Source: Owenia fusiformis (Eukaryota > Annelida > Polychaeta > Sabellida > Oweniidae). From it: a stretch of DNA of 64,000 nucleotides. A program made the translations under genes and the position numbers. Under the pieces are notes generated by a model, which worked only from the letters and a program-made list of their open reading frames with translations, was not told where the DNA came from and made no database searches. This document shows, one piece after another, positions 13,488 to 24,100 of this stretch. Positions within the stretch are counted from its first letter, which is position 1, and every line of letters starts with the position of its first letter. The stretch is taken from contig CAIIXF020000010.1 of the NCBI GenBank assembly GCA_903813345.2, forward strand, positions 372,001 through 436,000, written 5' to 3'.

Positions 13488-14114
13488 ATAACTGCAAAAT
13501 TTGTAGGTTGGAAAATGAACAATTTTAAGTGTCTTCTTTATGGCCCACCCTGTTCTTTATAATGATTTAATATGTATTGTCAATCAAGCCTAAAACCTAA
13601 CACAGTTGTAGGGACAACTCATTCATACTGAAGTCATTACAATACATGTTGAGGAATAAATTAATAAAAATTGATAGTCATTAGTCAGTACTCAAAACGT
13701 CAAACATACGAGTATGTGCAGATATCCATACACATACAATGAACACACGCATGGAGCTCAGGCTAAAGCATTTAGTCTCAAATGATGGGGCATAGTTGAA
13801 ACAAAATTAAATTTCGAACTCCAAAAGTATAACAAGGACCATCATCTATCTGCAAAACACGATATATTTCATTCTTAGTGCAGTATATTGTGGCACCTAT
13901 TATAAACATTCTGAAAGTACACAAGTCATAAGGAAATTAATCGGTAAAACATATGACTGGTTTCGATTCATATCTCTCAACTATTAATGCCATGACCGAG
14001 ATCCACCTAAAATAGTGCCAGGTAAAAACATTGGGAGTCCGGTGCCAATCTTGAACAATACCGATAGCTCTACTGCCTGGGTCCCATTTGCTCCGATTCA
14101 TCGGTCAGCTGGAC

Positions 14115-14290
14115 CCGGGTTTAAAAGGGTAGGAGGTCCTATCAAATGATGGTCCTACTCTCCATTGATTTATATGGTGACCTAAATACAACTCTTACCC
14201 TCATTATCTACGCAATCAGGGTCAGTAAGGGCCGTTAAGAAAAGGGACCATAATCCCTAGGGGACCGTCATTTCTTTCACACCGGCCGAT
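14115..14290 (-). repeat. dispersed repeat, copy 2
   Basis: Reverse-complement partner of 226-397, with the same blocks (for example ATGGTCCTACTCTCCATTGA and GGGACCATAATCCCTAGGGG). The two copies flank the GDI gene in inverted orientation. Confidence 0.7.
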
Positions 14291-14531
14291 TGTAGTATTT
14301 TGTTCAATTCTGAAAACAACATAGCGGCTCCAGGCTAGTCAACCGGATTAATCCATTTATAAGAAATAAGAGGAGTTTTGTGAAATCTAGTTAATTGAAA
14401 TTGTAGATAATTATGTAATGCTCTATAACACGCCTAACCATCGACAACGTACAGTGACAAAATATACCGTCGTACACTTTAGGTGTACGGTGTCACTATT
14501 AACTGATTTGAAGCGAAAACTATGATGTACA

Positions 14532-14806
14532 TGGTGGGCCAATAAAAACTGGAACATTTTTCTGTTTATTCTATCCTCTTTATTTTTGCAGTTCAATCCA
14601 CAAAAATTCAGATACTTGTGAAATGATTATTTGTAAAAATGTTCAAGATAAAATACACACGAAATCAAACATGAAATCCTTTATGTATTCCTCAAATTAA
14701 TTTTTGAAAACCTACAGGGTGGGCCAATAAAAACTGGAACATTTTTCTATTCTTATTCTATGATCTTTATTTTTGCTGTTCAATCCACAAAAATTCTGAT
14801 ACTTGT
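14532..14806. mobile_element. duplicated Tc1/mariner-like end fragments
   Basis: GGTGGGCCAATAAAAACTGG followed by AACATTTTTCT occurs at 14532 and again at 14716. The second copy is preceded by CTACAG, so it reads TACAGGGTGGGCC, which is typical of a Tc1/mariner-type terminus at a TA target. Homology continues for about 95 bp in each copy. No transposase frame lies between them. These are relics of a non-autonomous element or a duplicated end. Confidence 0.5.
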
Positions 14807-15619
14807 AAAAAGTCAAAGAAAAAATATGTATGTGTAACGACCCTTGGGCTAGTCCAACAACATTAGACCTAGCCTGGGCCTCGTTTCTTATCTGACATGT
14901 CTTATGGCCCCGGCTAGGTCTAACCTCCATGATCATTTTGCCCTTGATGCGTTAATTTAATCGTTCCGCAGGTTTCGACAAGCGGAACTAATTAAACCCT
15001 GAAACCATGCTAATATTACACAAAAAATGTGATTCAAGCATGCATACATACCTTATGAATACATACACACCATCCCTTATCCCCCTTAGACCCTATTGAT
15101 GCATAATTACGAAAATATTGGAGACAGGTTTGGAATATAACGACAATGTCGGTCAGTTTCGGTAACATCGAAATTGCAAATCGTATCAGAAATTAACCGT
15201 CATCGCGGCACTGCATTTACAAACAGTTGGTTTGCAATTAATAACTATTTTGCGTGTATACACGCGCTATATAAATCAATAAAAGATACCTGTTATCCTC
15301 AAAATTTATCTTTTAATGCGAGTAATCGCGATAATAATTATCAATCTATTTGACAACAATTTCGTTTCGCTAGTAGTTTAATTTTACGATCCGGGACACT
15401 CGGACGAACAGACACAATGACGGACATGCGGAAATGTCATTTTAGAGATCGGTAAGTGTAGCCTCATTTTACGAGTATAAATGAACATTTAGCACAATAA
15501 TATTGTGTTAAATCGCTTGATGTTATGTGTTTTTATATTATTGACAAGTATCAATTGCATGTAATCGCGGCAAAATGGTTTCGATGGATCCAGAACTTGC
15601 ATCAAAGGAAAGAATAGTA

Positions 15620-17216
15620 ATGCCTTGGTCACATAGGCTCCAATTTTTACTGCGGCGCCCGGCCGATGAGTATTTTGTTCAAAATCGGGCATCGTACGGG
15701 CGCCGGGCGATGATCGCCACTCATCGGCCGATTTTTAGACATCGTACGGGCGCCGGCAGAGTTTTATCGCGGAGATAAAAGTTGCCGATGTCTTGGCGAT
15801 TTTTTCTCAACCAAACTCATCGGTACCTACCCGGCCGTGTCCCGCCCGATCATCGTACGATTATATTACGGCGCCCGGTGGCATCGCACGATCATCTTTG
15901 GATTTGCGTGCTGATTTGTTGGATAAATCTTAATAATGATTACTTATAAAGTGATATAAAGGTTTTAAAAATAATGAGGTAAGGAATTATAATTACTACA
16001 CACTGTCAGAGATTTTTATAAAACATAAATGGAACGATTAAGCTTACTGTATATAAAACAATGGCACACATTTGAATGGCTGGGTGGGTGGGTTGATCTA
16101 GTCGTTCTTATATTGACATTAATAGTGTATGTCTGTCATACACATTGAATAGAGTGTTACATTTTTATGCGTATATTCACTCATACATATACCATTACAA
16201 ATCATTTATTTTAAAAACCTTCGGAATGTTTTTGTGAGTACAGTAATTTCAAGGGTCACAATTTTACTACGATTAATTACGTCTCAATTACAACGTAATA
16301 TGGCAAAGGCTAAGGATAGAGGGGATAAGGCCAATGGGCCATATATGAGGAAAGCCTTGGAAAGACAGGTGGAAAAAGGCAATAACAATGCTACTGAGCT
16401 GGTGGATGATGAAGATTTAGATGTGTCTATAGGGAAGCGGGTACTCCACTTGAAACAGAAGAAATATGCCAATTTCTTTGAAGCCATATTTTTATGACCA
16501 AACTAATTCTCTTTACAAGAACAGACGAAAGAAAGAATGGAGAAATAGGGAATTTTGCTAATAGCATCGGATGGACAGGTAGACATAGTAATTTTTTTAT
16601 ATGAAAGATCTAAAAATGAATTAAGATCAGGGTGCACTTTGATGAAAACACCACGTCCAGTATGGCAAGTGATTTTAGACGGTCATATCTTTCACCATGA
16701 GTACCCTCTGGGCACAAATAGAGTGTTTTTATTAAAACAATATGTTTTCCTTCAATTGAAGTACCCATGATGATAAAAATATCAATCAAACAATTCGAAA
16801 AATGATGAATAGGGACCCCATGTCAACATTTTTTCTAAATATTGAACCTATTTACTCAAAAGAGGATCTTCTTTTTCTGATTTTTATTGCATGAAAACAT
16901 TATTATCCTGGAAGTCCTGTTTATCAAAGTATTTCGTTTTCAAATGTTGCATTCACGCCATGTGGAACAGTCATACTGGGTCATACAGGGATTAAGTATA
17001 AATCTAGAGGCCTGTAAATCGACCGATGTCCTGGCGGGTCCCGTACGGCCATCGGCCGATAGCCTTGCGATACCCGTGCGATGTCTTTCAGGTTCAATTG
17101 ATTGCGGGCGCGATTAGATCAAGACATCGGTGAAAAGTCACCGGCGCCCGGTCGATTTATAAATCGGCCGATGACTACTCATCGGCCGGCGCCCGGCGGC
17201 TATGTGACCCAGGCAT
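15620..17216. mobile_element. GC-rich TIR DNA transposon relic, ~1.6 kb
   Basis: The left end reads ATGCCTTGGTCACATAGGCT, and the right end reads, as reverse complement, ATGCCTGGGTCACATAGCCG. Inside both ends lie arrays of GC-rich palindromes (GGCGCCCGGCCGATGAGT, TCATCGGCCGAT, CGTACGGGCGCC) that contrast sharply with the AT-rich surroundings. The centre (16234-16780) holds short frames, including a charged 65-residue stretch from an ATG at 16300 and a downstream WQVILDGHIFH-like piece. These are too decayed to name a transposase. No clear target duplication was seen. Confidence 0.6.
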
Positions 17217-17456
17217 AAAGAGGTTAAACTCAATAACAGCCCCAAGAAAATTCCTAATAGTAAAGAACGCCGTTATTGAGTTTAACGACGTTGAACTACC
17301 CTTGGGCACGCTCGTCGGGGAGCTGTAGTGTACCGAGTCAGATACTAGACACGAAAGAGAATGAGCTAAATTCAATACCCCGTACGGGAATCGAACCCAG
17401 GACCTCCCGCTCTCGAGTCAGACGCTCTACCCCCGAGCCATAAAGGCTAGACACTA
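17217..17456 (-). mobile_element. tRNA-derived SINE-like sequence
   Basis: On the - strand a tRNA-like head (17373-17450) carries an A-box-like TGGCTCGGGGGTAGAGCG and a canonical B box GGTTCGATTCC. It is followed by about 150 bp of unrelated body ending in an inverted pair, GTTAAACTCAATAAC at 17222 and GTTATTGAGTTTAAC at 17271. An acceptor stem with several wobbles and mismatches, plus the attached body, argue for a SINE or tRNA pseudogene rather than a working tRNA. No poly(A) or target duplication was identified. Confidence 0.5.
17373..17450 (-). tRNA. tRNA-like pseudogene (anticodon-loop CGA, Ser-like)
   Basis: Cloverleaf-like sequence whose anticodon loop reads CTCGAGA (CGA, which would be serine), with intact internal promoter boxes. 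There is no long variable arm as a true tRNA-Ser would have, and the acceptor stem pairs poorly. It is therefore treated as the head of a SINE. Confidence 0.35.
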
Positions 17457-17535
17457 CAGCTGAGACTGTAGTAGCGACTTTCTATCGAAGGTCATTACAT
17501 ATGTATGATTAATTTTGGCTTAACTGACTTCAGCT

Positions 17536-17843
17536 TTTTCAAAACTGGCACAATATGTCTCAAAACCTGTCATTAAAGCTAAGCATGACTGTCAAATACA
17601 GCTCAGACTGATTGTTCAGGTGGGTGGAGGACATGTTCAGTAGTTAAATGTTGAGCTTGTATATCAATTTTCTAAAGTATTGAAGATAATACATGACTAA
17701 CAAAAAAGTTACAATCGATGGAAAAATGTTCCAATTTTTTGTCTCAACACAAGGGTTTCCTGAACTTTTCTGCCACCTACCTGAACAATCAGTCTGAGCT
17801 GTATTTTACAGTCATTTGTCACTTATTGTGCCAGTTTTGAAAA
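17536..17843. repeat. small fold-back (MITE-like) element
   Basis: TTTTCAAAACTGGCACAATA at the left pairs with TATTGTGCCAGTTTTGAAAA at the right. Further inside, CAGCTCAGACTGATTGTTCA pairs with TGAACAATCAGTCTGAGCTG. Both arms are about 100 bp and enclose about 100 bp with no coding sense. Confidence 0.8.
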
Positions 17844-18131
17844 ATAATTGAGGGCAATTAAGCTATATTATTCAAGATAGACATGTCTTGCTTCTCCTAG
17901 AGATAACTACATATAGTTTTAATTGATGGAAATTGTGTTTAGACCATTTGAAGGGTACATATTGTATGGTATGAAAGACAAGAGGGGGTAGACCGCCTTC
18001 CTGCCAAATGTACCTTATATCATGTCTACACCCATATGACCGTCAAACTCAGTTTAATTAATGAATGAATGTTTAGCACCACTAAATCTGATCGCAGATC
18101 CCATACCATTTTTTCACACATTCACAAACTA

Positions 18132-21100
18132 TCATAATGCTATTGAACTGCATGTCCTTAGTAATGATACACTGGAGGCGGCTAAGGGATTTGTGGCAAA
18201 CACTTTTATAGGTAAGTCCCATACCATAGTCTCTACATCAAGGTGTTCTGGGCCTGTCCAGGTGCTGCCCTCTGATGGCTCATTTGACATAACGGGCCCT
18301 TCTATGGGCTTTAGACTGGTCACAAATTCAAAATGGAGTCTCCACTTTAGGCTGACTGAAAATGAAAAAAAGTTTAAATATCAATATCATTAAATTAAAC
18401 TGCTCTGTACTGCGTTATCATTGTTATTAGTATATTATTCTGGTTTTAATGGTGTACAACTGTACACTGCTTTTGAGGTCTACTGTTACAATACCTTTGA
18501 TAATACTAAAGGCATAGGTACACTGATAAATGTATGTGTTAGAATCTCACCTATATCTGTTTGGAATGCAGGACTAGCAGTTAAAGGTATAGGTACACTG
18601 ATATGTGTTAGAATCTCACCTATATCTGTTTGGAATGCAGGACTAGCAGTTAAAGGTATAGGTACACTGGTATGTGTTAGAATCTCACCTATATCTGTTT
18701 GGAATGCAGGACTAGCAGTTAAAGGTATAGGTACACTGATAAATGTATGTGTTAGAATCTCACCTATATCTGTTTGGAATGCAGGACTAGCAGTTAAAGG
18801 TATAGGTACACTGATAAATGTATGTGTTAGAATCTCACCTATATCTGTTTGGAATGCAGGACTAGCAGTTAAAGGTATAGGTACACTGATATGTGTTAGA
18901 ATCTCACCTATATCTGTTTGGAATGCAGGACTAGCAGTTAAAGGTATAGGTACACTGATATGTGTTAGAATCTCACCTATATCTGTTTGGAATGCAGGAC
19001 TAGCAGTTAAAGGTATAGGTACACTGATATGTGTTTGTATTGTATGCAGGCAACACTCTTGTTGTTTGGTATATGATGTTATTGTTGAGCCCTGTGTTCC
19101 TTTCTTTCGACATCCTTCAGATATCTGCTCTTCACTTTGTAAAGTCACTGAATACTGGAATATAGAGGTATACAGATATTAGACTAGATGTGAGTAGAAA
19201 TTATCTTGATTTATGTCATTCAATATTCAAAATTCAGTCAAAGAGTGATGTCATATTTGAAATCTACATGTAAAAGTACATCTAGAAATGTGGTTTAGAA
19301 AATTGTTCATCAACTTTAAAAATTTTAAAATGTGACTTCTATTTCGGGTTGATTCCCCTTAGACCCCATGTTGCAAAATCACAAAAAAAGTGAAATATCT
19401 TTTCTTGTATTGGACAGATAACATTTTCCTTTCTTTTGCTGGGCATATTATTAATTTGCAAAGCTATTAGATACATAAGGCTCATCTGAACCTACCCGCA
19501 TCTGAGTTATTCTAATATGATATGTGACCTCACAATAGCTAGAACAATTGATTTACTGGTCTTTATTGGAGTATGACGGCTTAAATTCATAAATGTAATG
19601 TAGACATTCATACACCTACTTGCACACATGGAATTGTTCCCTGATCAAAGTCAAACGCCCCAATGACATCCTCTCCTATCCTATATGCCTGTTTGAACAG
19701 ACAGAACCGTGCCACTTTACCCCGGGTGTTTGTAATGTTGTAAAAATCTAACAAAGAGAAAGTGAAATTTATACATAAAAATTAAGATTATCTAATTCAA
19801 TCTTCAATGTTTTAGAGGACAGACAGGAGATTTTAGAGTTTAATGACAATCCCAGATTTTTTTAATTCATATTTTTGTGAGAGAAGTAAGTCATTTTATT
19901 TCACCATCTGTAGTTGAATTAACAATATGTTAAGGATTCTAATATATTTAATGGTCTGATGGTCACTGTACCTAAACCTATTGTCAATTAGGACATTCTA
20001 AAAATTACAATAAAAACACTATTCTTTATGTTGGATGGAGTATAAGTAATAATTATAAGTTAAGTGTAATATAACATATTAGTATATTAAAATTAATTTC
20101 CTGTAAAATGAGTTACTTACTTGGACCCTTTCTGGCAGTTAACATTGACAAGACCTGCAGAGCAATATCAAGTACTGTATTTTCAGGTTTTCTATAAGCC
20201 AGGAATGGATTAGAAGGTCCAACCATCTCCTCAGATTCATTGTATACACTCATGTCATTCAAGCCTAAAAGATAAAACATGAATGTTATTTTACAGAACT
20301 ACTTCACTGTAGCATAGTCCCATTTGCTTTACTTACCACATACATGTACAACTAATACCCATTTTTATACCACTCTTAGTCAAATTACAGTTGTATAACA
20401 TGGGTCTATAACAACGATATATAGTGGAGAGTGGTATATCGTCATCGTATACACTCCCGTATACACTCCAGCGTATACCACTGTAGAAGTGCATTCTGGG
20501 AACTAATGAATATAGAGCGAAGATCAACGTGTATGTTTTGTTACACAGACTGTTGTGTCCCTCGAATGAGCGGAGCGAATGAGGAGTTCCGACGCTCCAA
20601 AATTTTCATGATTTCCTAGAATCAAGTGACGTCATAAATGGTTTTGGCATGATTTCCTAGAATCAAGTGACGTCATAAATGGTTCGAGATCAACATCGGC
20701 ATTATTGAGTTGGCTATGGGACATTTTTATGGTTTTTAATTGTTATGATTGTGTTTTCGAATCAACTGTAGTTGAACTTAGAGTGGCATAATAAGATTAT
20801 ATAATGGTTCATTCTGTATATCGTGCATTTTATACTCTCGTGAGAATATAATATATTCACTCGTTCGCTACGCTCACTTGTGAATATATCATATACTCAC
20901 TCGAGTATAAACACGATATACAGAATGAACCATTATATAACCTCATAATACATATGGTATATATGGTACCAGTATATGGTATACGAATACCATACTAATA
21001 ATAGTTGTTTAATTTGTTTTACTTACAATAAACAACTAATAACCTGTTGTTTGATTTGTTTTACTTACCACATACAACTTCTACCCTGTTGTTTGATTTG

Positions 21101-24100
21101 TTTTACTTACCACATACAACTTCTACCCTGTTGTTTGATTTGTTTTACTTACCACATACAACTTCTACCCAATTGTTTGATTTGTTTTACTTACCACATA
21201 CAACTAATACCCTGAAAGGCACTCGTAGGAGTTTAATCGGTGAGTCTAGCCTTTGTGTGCCCACTGTTATTTTATAGGAATACTTCACTGCAGTACCTCG
21301 AAAACTTGGAGGGGCATCTAAAGGGATTTTCTCTTTATAAGTATCTGTAAATCATAAGGAAATCCTTAGAATGAGTTGCCAATTCCGTTATTATTTAGTT
21401 TAGGTGTGGCCAAACACCACTAAAACAACTGACCGATACATTCAACTGACCAATACATTTTAATGCATAACACCTTCTTATTTAGAGGATTGCCAATATT
21501 TCACTTTTGAGCAGGCCTCAGACGTTATGATTTTTATATTTACGACTCTGAACAAGATGTTCAATTGGAACTTTATTGATCTACCTTAAAGCTTCTTCAC
21601 AGGGAAACCTTTAAATGTACATTACATCTTCATATGTGGGCAAGACTTACATGATTTGCTTTCCCCTGTCTGCAGTTTGAGATCACAGAACAATATCTTT
21701 GGCTTAGTTGAGAGCACTGGGTAACCTCTTTCACCTGTTAAATAACAACATTAAATTAACAAGACTGGGTTCAAGTGAAATGGCATGCTTTAAGTACTGC
21801 TGATCATTGAAATCAGCTTTGGATTGTGTTCATTCACATATGTCCCAGTGCACATATATGGTGAAACCCATATATGGTGAATTAGAGAATAAAAAAAATA
21901 TATAGCAAATATCATAAAATAACACACATAAGAAATGCCACCATTTTCAAAATGGTTGCTCACTAGCCAAGTTGTCATCAGAAGAAGTAATATGCTTTTT
22001 TTATAGTATTCACATACCAAATAAGAACAAAATCGCTCCACTACTTTTCGAGTAATGGTAAAATACTTCAAAATGGTGGCCATTTTTCAAAATGGCCGCC
22101 TTCTACCAAAAGTGTCATTAAACAGTGTGCCATGCTTATAGTATTCACATACCAAATATGAACAAAATCACTCCACTACTTTTCAAGTTACAGCAAAAAT
22201 CGTTAAATAGTGAGTAAAAGCCGAGTAAATTACGTTTAAATGGCGGCCATTTTTCAAAATGGCCGCCTTCTACCAAAAGTGTCATTAGACAGGGTACCAT
22301 GCTTATAGTATTCACATACCAAATATGAACAAAATCGCTCCACTACTTTTCGAGTTATAGGAAAATAAGTTGAAATGGTGAACATTTTTCAAAATGGCTG
22401 CCTTCTACCAAAAGTGTCATTAGACAGTGTGCCATGCTTATAGTATTCACATACGAATATGAACAAAATCGCTCCACTACTTTTTGAGTTATAGTAAAAT
22501 ATGTTAAAATGGTGGCCATTTTTCAAAATGGCCACCTCCTACCAAAAATGTCATTAGACAGTGAGTCATGCTTATAGTATTCACAGACCAAATATGAACA
22601 AAATCGATCCACTACTTCTTGAGTTACAGCAAAAATCGTAAAATAACGAGTAAAGGCCGCCATTTCTCAAGATGGCTGCCATGTGCTTCTTTAATATCTA
22701 CATTTTTAGCTTTATCATGCACCTAAATTCCAGTAAAATCGACACTAAAATGGCCGCCATTTTTAAATGAGCGGCCATTTTGAATATCGGCTTTCAAGCA
22801 GAACTTCTACCCCCATAGGGTATATGTGTACAAAATATGAACAAAATCGGGCCAACGGTATTTGAGTTATTGCCCGGACGGCCGTTCGTACGGACGGACG
22901 GACGGACGGACGGACGGAGGCGTTCCCTATATCCCTCCGAACTTCGTTGGATGGGATAATTAGAGAATTGAAGAAATATTGTGGACATTGGATTTTGCAG
23001 AAACTTCCATTTGCCATTGAAGATACACAATACACATGTAATGTAATGTGCTTACAAACTGTGTCATTTCTTGGTTAAATTTGTGAACAATCACAAAGGG
23101 ACTATATGCAATACAACAAAGGGGTTATGCAATACAACAAAGGAGCTATGCAATACAACAAAGGGACTATATGCAATACAACAAAGGAACTGTGCAATAC
23201 AGCCAAAATGTAAGATTATGATTGAAAAGCATGCAACATTAAACAGAATTATACATAATAGACAATTGAGGTGGATGAATTGCAACATTGTAACAATTGC
23301 AACATGCCAATATTGAATTGCAACATGCCAATATTGAATTGCAACATGCCAATATTGAATTGCAACATGCCAATATTGAATTGCAGCATGCCAATATTGA
23401 ATTGCAACATGCCAATATTGAATTGCAGCATGCCAATATTGAATTGCAACATACCAATATTGAATTGTAACATGCCAATATTGAATTGCAACATGCCAAT
23501 ATTGAATTGCAACATGCCAATATTGAATTGAAACATGCCAATATTGAATTGCAGCATGCCAATATTGAATTGCAGCATGCCAATATTGAATTGCAGCATG
23601 CCAATATTGAATTGTAGCATGCCAATATTGAATTGCAACATGCCAATATTGAATTGCAACATGCCAATATTGAATTGCAACATGCCAATATTGAATTGCA
23701 GCATGCCAATATTGAATTGCAACATACCAATATTGAATTAAACACGCAGATATTAAATTGCAATAGGCCAATATTGAATTGCAACACACCAATATTGAAT
23801 TGCAACATGCCAATATTGAATTGCAACATGCCAATATTGAATTGCAGCATGCCAATATTGAATTGCAACATACCAATATTGAATTAAACACGTAGATATT
23901 AAATTGCAATAGGCCAATATTGTTTGCAACACACCAATATTGAATTGCAACATGCCAATATTGAATTGCAACATGCCAATATTGAATTGCAGCATGCCAA
24001 TATAGAGTTGCAACATACCAACATTGAATTAAACACGCCAATATTGAATTGCAACATGCCAATATTGAATAACAACATGCCAATATTGAATTGTAACATG

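Larger units (their letters stand above)
12164..18131. other. intergenic spacer between GDI and RGP1 (tail to tail)
   Basis: Six kilobases between two convergent genes. No host exon was recognised. It contains the GDI 3' UTR (AATAAA at 12784 and 12986), a 104-bp tandem duplication, a dispersed repeat, mariner-like end fragments, a GC-rich TIR element, a tRNA-derived sequence and a small fold-back element, each listed separately. Confidence 0.8.

Noticed and set aside
17373-17450. Functional tRNA gene
   Set aside because: Mismatched acceptor stem, anticodon inconsistent with the tRNA class structure, and an attached SINE-like body.
18421-19182. 253-codon open frame on the + strand
   Set aside because: It is antisense to the RGP1 exon 7 array; the - strand reading matches RGP1, the + strand does not resemble anything.
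22763-23035. 90-codon frame with RPSVRPSV repeats, and similar frames at 34523 and 42468
   Set aside because: Translation of the CGGA tetranucleotide tract in the composite repeat family.
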